A stretch of DNA of 64,000 bases from FEB-22 sp003105195 (GTDB lineage: Bacteria; Pseudomonadota; Alphaproteobacteria; Rhizobiales; Xanthobacteraceae), in the NCBI GenBank assembly GCA_027493405.1, contig JAOSKV010000004.1, positions 289,718 through 353,717 on the forward strand. The letters are read 5' to 3'. Of this stretch, positions 43,057-51,103 are shown piece after piece. Positions within the stretch are counted from its first letter, which is position 1. Each line of letters starts with the position of its first letter. Made by a program: the position numbers and the translations under genes. Below the pieces are notes generated by a model that was not told the DNA's origin, ran no database searches, and saw nothing but the letters and a program-made list of their open reading frames with translations.

Positions 43057-43365
43057 TCAGGGCGACGGGAGGTCGCTCGGAATCGGCGCGGCGGCGGGCG
43101 GCGTAGGACCGGGAGCCTTGCCCTGGGCCGCCTCCAGCGCCGCGACGCGCACGCGCAGCGCCTCGTTCTCCTCGCGCGCCAGCGCGGCCATCTCCTTCAC
43201 GGCCTCGAACTCCTCGCGCTTGACCACGTCCAGGTCGCGCAGGATCCGCTCGGCCTGGCTGCGCACCATGGTCTCGAACTCGCGCCGCACGCCCTGGGCG
43301 ACGCCGGCGGCGTCGTTCATGAGCCGCGCGACCTCGTCGAAGAACCGGTTGCTGGTCTGGGTCAT
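43057..43365 (-). CDS. ubiK: Ubiquinone biosynthesis accessory factor UbiK (BMFP domain)
   Basis: A 102-aa helical protein of the UbiK/YqiC family (NRFFDEVARLMNDAAGVAQG, then RREFETMVRSQAERILRDLDVVKREEFEAVKEMA), which promotes aerobic ubiquinone synthesis with UbiJ and associates with membranes. The C-terminus has a coiled-coil (LRVRVAALEAAQ) and a Pro-rich tail. Its placement next to lgt and midA on the other strand is the usual one in Rhizobiales. Confidence 0.92.
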   Translation of the reverse strand: MTQTSNRFFDEVARLMNDAAGVAQGVRREFETMVRSQAERILRDLDVVKREEFEAVKEMAALAREENEALRVRVAALEAAQGKAPGPTPPAAAPIPSDLPSP

Positions 43366-43483
43366 GGGAGCACTCCACTCTCGGCGCCGCCTGGACTTAC
43401 GTTCCGATGCGCCTCGGAAACATGGGCCCCCGCGCGGCCGCGCGCAAGAGCGCGCCCGCGGCCGGCGCGACGTTGCGATGCGC

Positions 43484-43822
43484 TCACTTCCTGGGGGGAG
43501 GTGCCGCGCCGCTCTTCCTCGGCGCCGCGCGCGGCGTCCGCTTCGGCGCGCTCTTGCGCGCGGGCACCTCCTGCTCGCCCTGGTCCGTCAGGGTCGGGAA
43601 TTCGCCGGCGTTGCGGACCGCCTCGACGGGCTCGAGCGGCTCCCCGCTCCGCGTCTGCGGCACCGTCCTGGAGACCGGACGGGTCGTCTGCTGCTGGCTG
43701 TCCTCGATGGCGACGAGCTCCGCCGCCTTGTCCCAATGCGCGTCGGCGCGCCCCTCCGGGCAGCCTTCCTCCTCCCAGAGCTGATAGGCGCGCTTCCGGA
43801 TCCGTTCCTCCAAGTCGTCCAT
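43484..43822 (-). CDS. DUF2934 family protein
   Basis: A 112-aa soluble protein. The core RIRKRAYQLWEEEGCPEGRA followed by AHWDKAAEL matches DUF2934, a short helical unit common in Rhizobiales, function unknown. The C-terminal 60 residues are Lys/Arg/Pro-rich (KSAPKRTPRAAPRKSG) and may bind nucleic acid or be disordered. ATG 43822 was chosen by the conserved start; a frame to 43954 is shadow. It diverges from lgt. Confidence 0.85.
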   Translation of the reverse strand: MDDLEERIRKRAYQLWEEEGCPEGRADAHWDKAAELVAIEDSQQQTTRPVSRTVPQTRSGEPLEPVEAVRNAGEFPTLTDQGEQEVPARKSAPKRTPRAAPRKSGAAPPPRK

Positions 43823-43952
43823 CCTGGGCTCCTTCTCGGCCTCTCCGGAAGGAAACGGGCCAGGCGAGCCTTCGGTTCCGCGCCGGCGGTGCACCCGGGC
43901 CGTCCGGCGGCTTGACTTCCCGGCAGGCCGCGCGGCAAGTCCGGCCCACGCC

Positions 43953-44789
43953 ATGCCGCTGCTCGCCCTCCCGTTTCCGGAATTCGATCCGGTCCTGGTG
44001 TCGATCGGGCCGTTCGCGATCCGATGGTACGCGCTCGCCTACATCCTGGGAATCCTGCTCGGCTGGATATACGCCCGCGCCATCATCCGCGCGCAGGCGC
44101 CCTGGGGCGGCCCCGCGCCCCTCGGGGTCGCCGACTACGACGATTTCGTCGTCTGGGTCACGCTCGGCATCATCCTGGGCGGTCGCCTCGGCTATGTGCT
44201 GTTCTACAATCCCGCCTATTTCGTGCAGAACCCGGCCGAGATCCTGCAGCTCTGGCGCGGCGGCATGTCCTTCCATGGCGGCTTCGCAGGCTGCGTCGCC
44301 GCGGTCGTGCTGTTCGGCTGGCGGCGCGGGATCCCGGTGCTCTCGCTCGGCGACATCACTTGCGCGGTCGGCCCGATCGGCCTGTTCCTCGGCCGCCTCG
44401 CCAACTTCGTCAACGGCGAGCTGTGGGGCCGCGTGACCGACGTCCCCTGGGCCTTCGTGTTTCCGTCCGGCGGGCCGCTGCCGCGCCATCCGAGCCAGCT
44501 CTACGAGGCCGTGCTCGAAGGCCTGCTGCTGTTCGCCGTGCTGGCGCTGTTCGTGCGCGGCGGCGCGCTGCGCCGGCCCGGCCTGGTGATCGGCGTCTTC
44601 GCCATCGGCTATGCACTGGCGCGCAGCTTCGCCGAGCTCTTCCGCGAGCCCGACGCGCAGCTCGGCTTCCTGTGGGGGCCGCTCACCATGGGCATGCTGC
44701 TCTCGCTGCCCCTGCTGCTGTTCGGTGTCGCGCTGGTGTGGATCGCCCTCGCGCGGCCGCCCTTGCACGCGGCGCAGCCGGCGCAATGA
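43953..44789 (+). CDS. lgt: Prolipoprotein diacylglyceryl transferase
   Basis: A 278-aa inner-membrane enzyme with about seven helices that puts a diacylglyceryl group on the lipobox cysteine of prolipoproteins. Signatures are IRWYALAYILGILLGW, GGRLGYVLFYNP, the catalytic HGG in GGMSFHGGFAG, GRLANFVNGELWGR and RHPSQLYEA. The product would modify the lipoproteins seen here (33164 and 46794). Its last bases overlap midA by the ATGA motif. Confidence 0.96.
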   Translation: MPLLALPFPEFDPVLVSIGPFAIRWYALAYILGILLGWIYARAIIRAQAPWGGPAPLGVADYDDFVVWVTLGIILGGRLGYVLFYNPAYFVQNPAEILQLWRGGMSFHGGFAGCVAAVVLFGWRRGIPVLSLGDITCAVGPIGLFLGRLANFVNGELWGRVTDVPWAFVFPSGGPLPRHPSQLYEAVLEGLLLFAVLALFVRGGALRRPGLVIGVFAIGYALARSFAELFREPDAQLGFLWGPLTMGMLLSLPLLLFGVALVWIALARPPLHAAQPAQ

Positions 44790-45866
44790 CGCCGCTCGAA
44801 GGCGAGCTCCGCCGCCTGATCGCGATCGAGGGGCCGATCCCGCTCTCCCGCTACATGGCGCTCTGCCTCGGCCATCCGCGCCACGGCTACTATGTGACGC
44901 GCGATCCCCTGGGCGCCGCCGGCGACTTCGTGACCGCGCCCGAGATCAGCCAGATGTTCGGCGAGCTGGTCGGCCTCTGGGCCGCGGCGGTCTGGCAGCG
45001 CATGGGCGCACCCGCACGCCTCGCCCTCGTCGAGCTCGGTCCCGGCCGCGGCACGCTGATGACCGACCTGCTGCGCGCCGCCGCGGCCGTGCCGGGCTTC
45101 CGCGCGGCACTCGCCGTCCACTTGGTCGAGACCAGCCCGGCGCTGCGCGCCCGCCAGCAGCAGGCGCTGCACGGCGCTGCCGCCACCTGGCACGCGGACA
45201 TCGACGACCTCCCCGACGGCCCCGCGATCGTGATCGCCAACGAGTTCCTCGACGCGCTGCCGGTGGACCAGGCCGTGAAGGCGGCCGACGGCTGGCACAT
45301 GCGCATGGTCGGCGTCGGCACGGACGACCGTCTCGTCCTCATGGCGTCGCCCGAACCCCTGCCGGGCTTCGCGACGCTGCTGCCGCCCGCGCTGCGCGAG
45401 GCGAAGCCGGGCGCGGTCTACGAATGGCGCGCCGACCACCTGCCGGCGGGCTCTCGCGGCGCGGCTCGTGCGCGCCGGCGGCGCCGCGCTGGTGATCGAC
45501 TACGGCCACGCCGAGAGCGCCGCCGGCGACACCCTGCAGGCGGTGCGCGGCCACGGCTTCGCCGACCCGCTCGCCGATCCGGGCGAGGCCGATCTCACGG
45601 CGCATGTGGATTTCGCCGCGCTCGCCCGCGCCGCCGCGCGCGCCGGGGCGCGCGTGAACGGGCCCCTGCCGCAAGGCGAGTTCCTGATGCGGCTCGGCCT
45701 CGCCGAGCGGGCGGAGCGCCTGCGCGCGCAAGCGACCGCACGGCAGGCCGCCGACATCGACGCGGCGGTGACGCGCCTGACCGCGCCCGGCGAGATGGGG
45801 ACCCTGTTCAAGGCGCTGGCCTTCGCGGATCCCCGCCTTGGCGCGCTGCCCGGATTTGCTACTTAG
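44786..45866 (+). pseudogene. midA: MidA/NDUFAF7-type methyltransferase, one +1 frameshift
   Basis: A class I SAM methyltransferase family (COG1565); the mitochondrial version methylates an arginine of complex I. The first frame, from ATG 44786 overlapping lgt, shows YMALCLGHPRHGYY, GAAGDFVTAPEISQMFGEL, the SAM motif VELGPGRGTLM, and IANEFLDALPVDQ. Near 45451 the sequence goes on in the next frame as LAARLVRAGGAALVIDYGHAESA to the stop at 45864-45866. One extra base, probably a T after GCGGGC, explains it. Corrected length is about 359 aa, normal for the family. The position between lgt and pgeF is the usual one. Confidence 0.88.
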
Positions 45867-45898
45867 GGGGCGACGCCAGGATACCCATCGGAACACCC

Positions 45899-46666
45899 AT
45901 GCTGCAGGCCGAAACCCTCGCCGCGCTTCCCGGCATCCGCCACGGCTTCTTCACCCGCCAGGGCGGCGTCTCGCAGGGGCCCTATGCGAGCCTCAATGGC
46001 GGCATCGGCTCGAACGACGCGCCGGAGCACGTGCGCGAGAACCGCGCCCGCATGGCCGCGACCCTCGGCGTCGCCCCGACCCGCTTCGTGACCTGCTATC
46101 AGGTCCACTCGCCCGACGTGGTGGTCGCCGAGGCACCTTGGACGCGGGAGACGGCGCCGCGCGCCGACGCCATCGTCACCCGCGTGCCGCAGCTCGCGAT
46201 CGGCGTCACCACGGCGGACTGCGGACCGGTCCTGTTCGCCGACGCCGAGGCCGGCGTGATCGGCGCCGCCCATGCGGGCTGGAAGGGGGCGCTCGCCGGC
46301 GTGCTGGAAGCGACCGTCGCGGCCATGGAAGAGCTCGGTGCATCGCGCGCGCGCATCGCGGTGGCGCTCGGCCCCATGATCCGCCAGCCGAGCTACGAGG
46401 TCGGTCCGGAATTCCTCGCCCGTTTCGCGGCCGAGGATCCCGGGAGCGCACAGTTCTTCGCGCCGTCCGCCCGCGCCGGCCACGCGATGTTCGACCTCGC
46501 GGGCTTCATCGCGGCCCGCCTCGCCCGCGCCGGCATCGCGCAGATCGAGGATCTCGGCGCCTGCACCTATGCGGACTCGGCGAGCTTCTACAGCTATCGC
46601 CGCACCACCCACCGCGCCGAGCCCGACTACGGCCGCCACGTCAACGCGATCGCGCTCGGCGAATAA
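45899..46666 (+). CDS. pgeF: Purine nucleoside phosphorylase/laccase-domain protein (PgeF/YfiH)
   Basis: A 255-aa protein of the multicopper-polyphenol-oxidase-like DUF152 family, which acts as a purine nucleoside phosphorylase or peptidoglycan-editing factor. Conserved metal and active-site pieces are HGFFTRQGGVS, CYQVHSPDVV, TTADCGPVLFAD, AAHAGWKGA and the C-terminal DLGACTYADSASFYSYRR. The start, ATG 45899, is 32 bp after midA. It probably belongs to the lgt-midA-pgeF operon. Confidence 0.92.
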   Translation: MLQAETLAALPGIRHGFFTRQGGVSQGPYASLNGGIGSNDAPEHVRENRARMAATLGVAPTRFVTCYQVHSPDVVVAEAPWTRETAPRADAIVTRVPQLAIGVTTADCGPVLFADAEAGVIGAAHAGWKGALAGVLEATVAAMEELGASRARIAVALGPMIRQPSYEVGPEFLARFAAEDPGSAQFFAPSARAGHAMFDLAGFIAARLARAGIAQIEDLGACTYADSASFYSYRRTTHRAEPDYGRHVNAIALGE

Positions 46667-46679
46667 CCCCAGCTTAACC
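46663..46679 (+). promoter_or_regulatory. CtrA-like site overlapping the pgeF stop
   Basis: ATAA-N7-TTAACC is one mismatch from TTAA-N7-TTAA. It lies about 115 bp upstream of the lipoprotein gene at 46794. Motif resemblance only. Confidence 0.3.
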
Positions 46680-46793
46680 ATATCCCTGGACCTCGTCCCG
46701 GATTGGCGCTACCCAAACGGGTGCGGACGCCCGCGGCTTCCCCGAGGGAAGCCGGCGACAAGGCCCGAGCCGGGGCGCCGCGCGGGGGTGTCG

Positions 46794-47369
46794 ATGGGGA
46801 CTGCAGCGAGCCGGCGCGGCGCCCGCGCGCCGTGTTGGGCGTGGCCCGGCGTTCTCGCCGCGCTGGCGCTCGCCGGCTGCGCCCACAACGGCACGCCCTC
46901 CCCGACCGCCGCGGCCGCGACCGGCGCCACCATCGCGTTCGAATCCATCGACGGCCCGCCGGTCGGCGTCTTCCACAAGCTGGTGCAAGGCCTGTCGGAC
47001 GAGGCGGACGCCCGCAACGTGGCCGTGGTCTCCCGCGAGGGACCCTCGCAATACCGCGCGCGTGGCTACCTGGCGGCCCATGTCCTGCGCGGGCGCGCCC
47101 ACATCGCCTGGGTCTTCGACATCTACGACACCGAGCAGCGCCGCGCGCTGCGGATCGTCGGCGAGGAGGCCGGCGGCAAGGCCGGCCGCGATGCCTGGGC
47201 GGTCGCCGACGAGGCGATGCTGCGCCGGATCGCCCGCGCCAGCATGGAGCGCATCGCCGGCCTGCTCGGCGCACCCGCGGCGCCTGCGGCACCGGGAGCG
47301 CCCGCGAACCCGGTCGTCGCCGCGCAGGCGCCGCCGGCCGCGCTCGGCCTCGCCTCGGCCGCGCGCTGA
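46794..47369 (+). CDS. Lipoprotein of unknown function
   Basis: A 191-aa exported protein with a lipobox (LALAGC at about residue 30), so it should be lipid-anchored in the envelope. The mature region has a conserved block (IDGPPVGVFHKLVQGLSDEA, VVSREGPSQYRARGYLAAHV, AHIAWVFDIYDTEQRRALRI) and a Pro/Ala-rich tail. I recall similar lipoproteins between pgeF and prs in Rhizobiales but no function. The start is ATG 46794, or a GTG six bases upstream. Confidence 0.8.
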   Translation: MGTAASRRGARAPCWAWPGVLAALALAGCAHNGTPSPTAAAATGATIAFESIDGPPVGVFHKLVQGLSDEADARNVAVVSREGPSQYRARGYLAAHVLRGRAHIAWVFDIYDTEQRRALRIVGEEAGGKAGRDAWAVADEAMLRRIARASMERIAGLLGAPAAPAAPGAPANPVVAAQAPPAALGLASAAR

Positions 47370-47483
47370 CGCAGTCCTCGGTCAACCGCGCGAAAAAAGC
47401 ATCGGGACAACCGGATCCGCCCTTATTGCCGGGCCCGGACCGGCTTGTTATCACGCGGCGCGGCCGAGGCATGGAGAGGGGCG

Positions 47484-48437
47484 ATGGGCGCGAAGAACGG
47501 GGCGATCAAGCTCGTCGCCGGCAATTCGAACCGCGCCTTGTCCGAGGCGATCGGCGCCTACCTGGCGGTGCCGCTGTGCAAGGCGGTGGTGCGGCGCTTC
47601 GCCGACATGGAGATCTTCGTCGAGATCCAGGAGAACGTGCGCGGCAGCGACGTGTTCGTGCTCCAGTCCACCTCGTTCCCGGCGAACGACCACCTGATGG
47701 AGCTGCTGATCATCATCGACGCGCTGCGCCGCGCCTCGGCACGGCGCATCACGGCGGTAGTCCCCTATTTCGGCTACGCGCGCCAGGACCGCAAACCCGC
47801 CGCGCGCACGCCGATCTCCGCCAAGCTGGTCGCCAACCTGATCACCCACGCGGGCGCCGACCGCGTCATGACGGTCGACCTGCACGCCGGGCAGATCCAG
47901 GGCTTCTTCGACATCCCGACCGACAATCTCTACGCCTCGCCCGTGATGGTGCGCGACATCCGCGAGCGCTTCGACCTCGCCAAGGTGATGGTGGTGTCGC
48001 CCGACGTCGGCGGCGTGGTGCGCGCGCGCGGCCTCGCCAAGCGCATCAACGCGCCGCTCGCCATCATCGACAAGCGGCGCGAGCGCGCCGGCGAGTCGGA
48101 GGTCATGAACGTGATCGGCGACGTCGAGGGCCACACCTGCATCCTGGTCGACGACATCGTCGACTCGGGCGGCACGCTGGTGAACGCCGCCGACGCGCTG
48201 CTCGAGAAGGGCGCGACCGAGGTCTATGCCTATCTCAGCCACGGCGTGCTCTCGGGCGGCGCGGTGGCGCGCATCACGGCCTCGCGGCTCAAGGAGCTGG
48301 TGATCACCGACTCGATCCAGCCGACCGAGGCGGTGCGCGTCGCGCGCAACATCCGCGTGCTCTCGATCGCGACCCTGATCGGCGAGGCGATCGGGCGCAC
48401 CGCCACCGAGGAGTCGGTGTCGAGCCTGTTCGACTGA
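47484..48437 (+). CDS. prs: Ribose-phosphate pyrophosphokinase
   Basis: A 317-aa cytosolic enzyme that makes PRPP from ribose 5-phosphate and ATP, feeding purine, pyrimidine, NAD, His and Trp synthesis. Class I features: the early KLVAGNSNRALSE, RRITAVVPYFGYARQDRK, DLHAGQIQGFFDIP and the PRPP loop CILVDDIVDSGGTL. GGAGAGGGG precedes the ATG at 47484; the longer frame from 47445 is not used. Confidence 0.96.
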   Translation: MGAKNGAIKLVAGNSNRALSEAIGAYLAVPLCKAVVRRFADMEIFVEIQENVRGSDVFVLQSTSFPANDHLMELLIIIDALRRASARRITAVVPYFGYARQDRKPAARTPISAKLVANLITHAGADRVMTVDLHAGQIQGFFDIPTDNLYASPVMVRDIRERFDLAKVMVVSPDVGGVVRARGLAKRINAPLAIIDKRRERAGESEVMNVIGDVEGHTCILVDDIVDSGGTLVNAADALLEKGATEVYAYLSHGVLSGGAVARITASRLKELVITDSIQPTEAVRVARNIRVLSIATLIGEAIGRTATEESVSSLFD

Positions 48438-48734
48438 CTCGGGTTCGTGGGGCGCGCCCGAGAAATGGACCGGCCTGCGGCGCTTTGACTCAGGGCGCGC
48501 GCGGCTGTGGACGGCGCCGCGCGGCGCATTGCGCGATTTGCGCGAATCTTCGATGAAGCAAGGGGTTAGGCGCGGCTTTGGAGCCCGCTGACTCGTCCGG
48601 TTATAGTCGATCGGGCAGGTGATTCGCCGTCCTCGGGCGGGCGTCGCCCAGTCCGGGATTCGCCGGCCGTTCGGGTGCGTGGTGCGCGTGGTCTCGTCCC
48701 TTTTCCGTCCAGCCTGCAGCCTCGTGGAGCCGGC

Positions 48735-49235
48735 ATGACACTGATCGAGCGAGCCGAGGAGCGGAACGACAACCCGGTCGACGTGGTCGAGACCGTGGCG
48801 GCGCTGCACGACTGGGCCTTCGACCGCGCGGGCGACGACGAGATCGCGATCTCGGTGCGCGGCCGCTGGACCGACTACCAGGTCTCCTTCACCTGGATGA
48901 CCGAGATCGAGGCGCTGCATCTCGCCTGCGCCTTCGACCTCAAGGTGCCGGAGCCGCGCCATGCCGAGGTGCTGGCGCTGATCGCGCAGATCAACGAGCA
49001 GCTCTGGGTCGGCCATTTCGATCTCTGGAACCGTGACGGCATCGTCATGTTCCGCCATTCGCTGCTGCTCGCCGGCGGCGCCGGGCTGGTGGCGAAGCAG
49101 TGCGAGGCCCTGCTCGAGGCCGCGCTCGACGCCTGCGAGCGCTACTTCCAGGCGTTCCAGTTCGTGATCTGGGCCGGCAAGCCGGCGCGCGAGGCGCTCG
49201 ACGCCGTCGCCTTCGAGACCGCCGGCGAGGCCTGA
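48735..49235 (+). CDS. YbjN domain-containing protein
   Basis: A 166-aa soluble protein of the YbjN family, whose fold resembles secretion chaperones. It shows the typical strands ISVRGRWTDYQVSFTWM and FDLWNRDGIVMFRHSLLL and a C-terminal helix region with FQFVIWAGK. In alphaproteobacteria it often sits just before proC, as here (76 bp apart). The role is unknown; E. coli YbjN is tied to stress and motility. Confidence 0.9.
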   Translation: MTLIERAEERNDNPVDVVETVAALHDWAFDRAGDDEIAISVRGRWTDYQVSFTWMTEIEALHLACAFDLKVPEPRHAEVLALIAQINEQLWVGHFDLWNRDGIVMFRHSLLLAGGAGLVAKQCEALLEAALDACERYFQAFQFVIWAGKPAREALDAVAFETAGEA

Positions 49236-49311
49236 CCCGGACTCGACGCGCGCCGCGCGAGCCGTCACAGTCCCGTCACGGACACGGGCCGGACGGACGG
49301 GGTATTCGCAC

Positions 49312-50148
49312 ATGACTGGGGCGGCGGAGTCGCTGCGCGACCTTTCGGGCACCCTGGTGCTGGTCGGCGCCGGCAAGATGGGCGGCGCGATGCTGGACGG
49401 CTGGCTCGCGCTCGGCCTCGATCCGCGCCGCGTCGCCGTGATCGAACCGAAGCCCGCGCCCGAGATCGCGCGGCTCGCCGAGCGGGGCGTGCGCCTCAAC
49501 CCGCCGGCCGGCACGGTCGCCGATGCCGCCGTGCTCGTGATCGCGGTCAAGCCGCAGGTCGCGGGCGAGGCCGTGCCGCCGCTCGCGCCCCTCATCGGTC
49601 CCGCGACCGTGACGGTCTCGATCATGGCGGGCAGGACCATCGCCTTCCTCGAAGGCGCGCTCGCGCGCGACGCCGCCGTGATCCGCGCCATGCCGAACAC
49701 GCCGGCCGCGATCGGCCGCGGCATCACGGTCGCGGTGCCGAACCGCAAGGTGACGCCCGCCCAGCGCACGCTCGCGGACCGCCTGCTGCGCGCCACCGGC
49801 GCGGTCGAATGGGTCGACGAGGAATCGCTGATCGACGCCGTCACGGCGGTCTCCGGCTCGGGACCCGCCTATGTCTTCCTGCTCGCCGAGAGCCTCGCGC
49901 GCGCCGGCGCGGCCGCGGGGCTCCCGCCCGCCCTCGCGGCGCGGCTCGCGCGCGAGACCGTCGCGGGCGCGGGGGAGCTCTTGCACCGCTCGCCGCTGCC
50001 GCCCGCGACGCTGCGCGAGAACGTCACCTCGCCGGGCGGCACCACCGCGGCGGCGCTCGCCGTGCTGATGGGGCCGGACGGACTGGATCCCCTGCTCGAG
50101 AAGGCGGTCGCCGCGGCGACGCAGCGCTCGCGCGAGCTCGCCGGATGA
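49312..50148 (+). CDS. proC: Pyrroline-5-carboxylate reductase
   Basis: A 278-aa cytosolic enzyme for the last step of proline synthesis, pyrroline-5-carboxylate to proline with NAD(P)H. The Rossmann motif is VGAGKMGGAML (residues about 16-26) and the C-terminal signature is TAVSGSGPAYVFLLAESL, followed by TSPGGTTAAAL. The start, ATG 49312, is 76 bp after ybjN. Typical length. Confidence 0.95.
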   Translation: MTGAAESLRDLSGTLVLVGAGKMGGAMLDGWLALGLDPRRVAVIEPKPAPEIARLAERGVRLNPPAGTVADAAVLVIAVKPQVAGEAVPPLAPLIGPATVTVSIMAGRTIAFLEGALARDAAVIRAMPNTPAAIGRGITVAVPNRKVTPAQRTLADRLLRATGAVEWVDEESLIDAVTAVSGSGPAYVFLLAESLARAGAAAGLPPALAARLARETVAGAGELLHRSPLPPATLRENVTSPGGTTAAALAVLMGPDGLDPLLEKAVAAATQRSRELAG

Positions 50149-50219
50149 GCCGCGTCATACCGCGCCTTTGAAGGGCCGCCTTTGCCCGGCTAGACTCGGC
50201 CGCAGACCAGGAGCACGCC

Positions 50220-50909
50220 ATGGCCCGCAAGCCCCATTCGACGCCGCCGCAGGATCCGCCCAGGAGCGACCGCGAGAAGATCATCGACGCCTTCATGGCG
50301 CTGCTCGCCGAGAAGCCGATCGAGGTGATCGGCTTCGGCGAGATCGCGGCGCGCGCCGGGGTGCCGCTGACGCAGTGCCGCGCCGAGTTCGGCTCGGTGC
50401 TCGCGGTGCTCGCCGCCCATGCCAAGGCGATCGACCGCGCCGTGCTGGCGGGCGGCGACGGCGACATGACCGAGGAGCCCCCGCGCGAGCGCCTGTTCGA
50501 CGTGCTGATGCGCCGCATCGAGGCGCTGGCGCCGCACAAGGCGGCGATGCGCTCGCTGATCCGCTCGACCCTGCGCAATCCGGGACTGGCGCTCGCCGTC
50601 AACCCGATCGCGGTGCGCTCGCAGAGCTGGATGCTCACCGCCGCCGACATCGACGCCGCCGGCCCGCGCGGCATGGTGCGCGCGCAGGGCCTCGCCTGCC
50701 TGTTCGCCTCGGTGCTGCGCACCTGGGCCGACGACGAGGATCCCGGCATGGCCCGCACCATGGCGGCGCTCGACCGCGCGCTTGCCAGCGGCCAGCGCTG
50801 GTCCGGCTGGCTCGACGACCTCTGCCGCCTCAGCCCGACCCGCTGTCGTCCGCGGAGGTCGCGCCGTCCCGCCGACCGCGAAGGCGACGAGCCGGTGGTC
50901 GCGGCGTAG
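50220..50909 (+). CDS. TetR family regulator
   Basis: A 229-aa regulator with an N-terminal helix-turn-helix (VIGFGEIAARAGVPLTQCRAEFGS, residues about 36-60) and a helical effector domain. The last 25 residues are basic and likely disordered. CAGGAG precedes the ATG by six bases. In my recollection this type often follows ybjN-proC in Rhizobiales. Its target genes and ligand are unknown, and no clear palindromic operator precedes it. Confidence 0.88.
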   Translation: MARKPHSTPPQDPPRSDREKIIDAFMALLAEKPIEVIGFGEIAARAGVPLTQCRAEFGSVLAVLAAHAKAIDRAVLAGGDGDMTEEPPRERLFDVLMRRIEALAPHKAAMRSLIRSTLRNPGLALAVNPIAVRSQSWMLTAADIDAAGPRGMVRAQGLACLFASVLRTWADDEDPGMARTMAALDRALASGQRWSGWLDDLCRLSPTRCRPRRSRRPADREGDEPVVAA

Positions 50910-51035
50910 AATGCAGAACGACGTCGAGTCCCCGAGCCTGCGCTACGGCCGCGCCGGCTTCTTCGGCTTGTCCGTCTCCCGCCACTCAAAGCACGACGGT
51001 CACGCGGCCGCCATTGATCTGCGTCAGCGGCGCCG

Positions 51036-51079
51036 TTGATACGCATCAATGCGTCCGCACGCCTGCGCCGCGGTATAAT
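51036..51079 (+). promoter_or_regulatory. Possible serpin promoter region
   Basis: A perfect TATAAT at 51074-51079 lies 25 bp before the serpin start. The best -35 candidate is not at normal spacing. Upstream, TTGAT-ACGC-ATCAA (51036-51049) is a short palindrome, with a related TTGAT at 51014. It may bind a regulator. Confidence 0.4.
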
Positions 51080-51103
51080 GCCTTTGCGATCCGCGAGGCT
51101 TCC

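Noticed and set aside
48438..48734. A small gene or riboswitch between prs and ybjN
   Set aside because: No convincing frame, start signal or conserved structure could be seen; only weak inverted repeats of the kind expected at this G+C content.
47451..49844. 797-aa minus-strand open frame across prs, ybjN and proC
   Set aside because: It crosses three well-supported genes and their gaps and lacks any domain.
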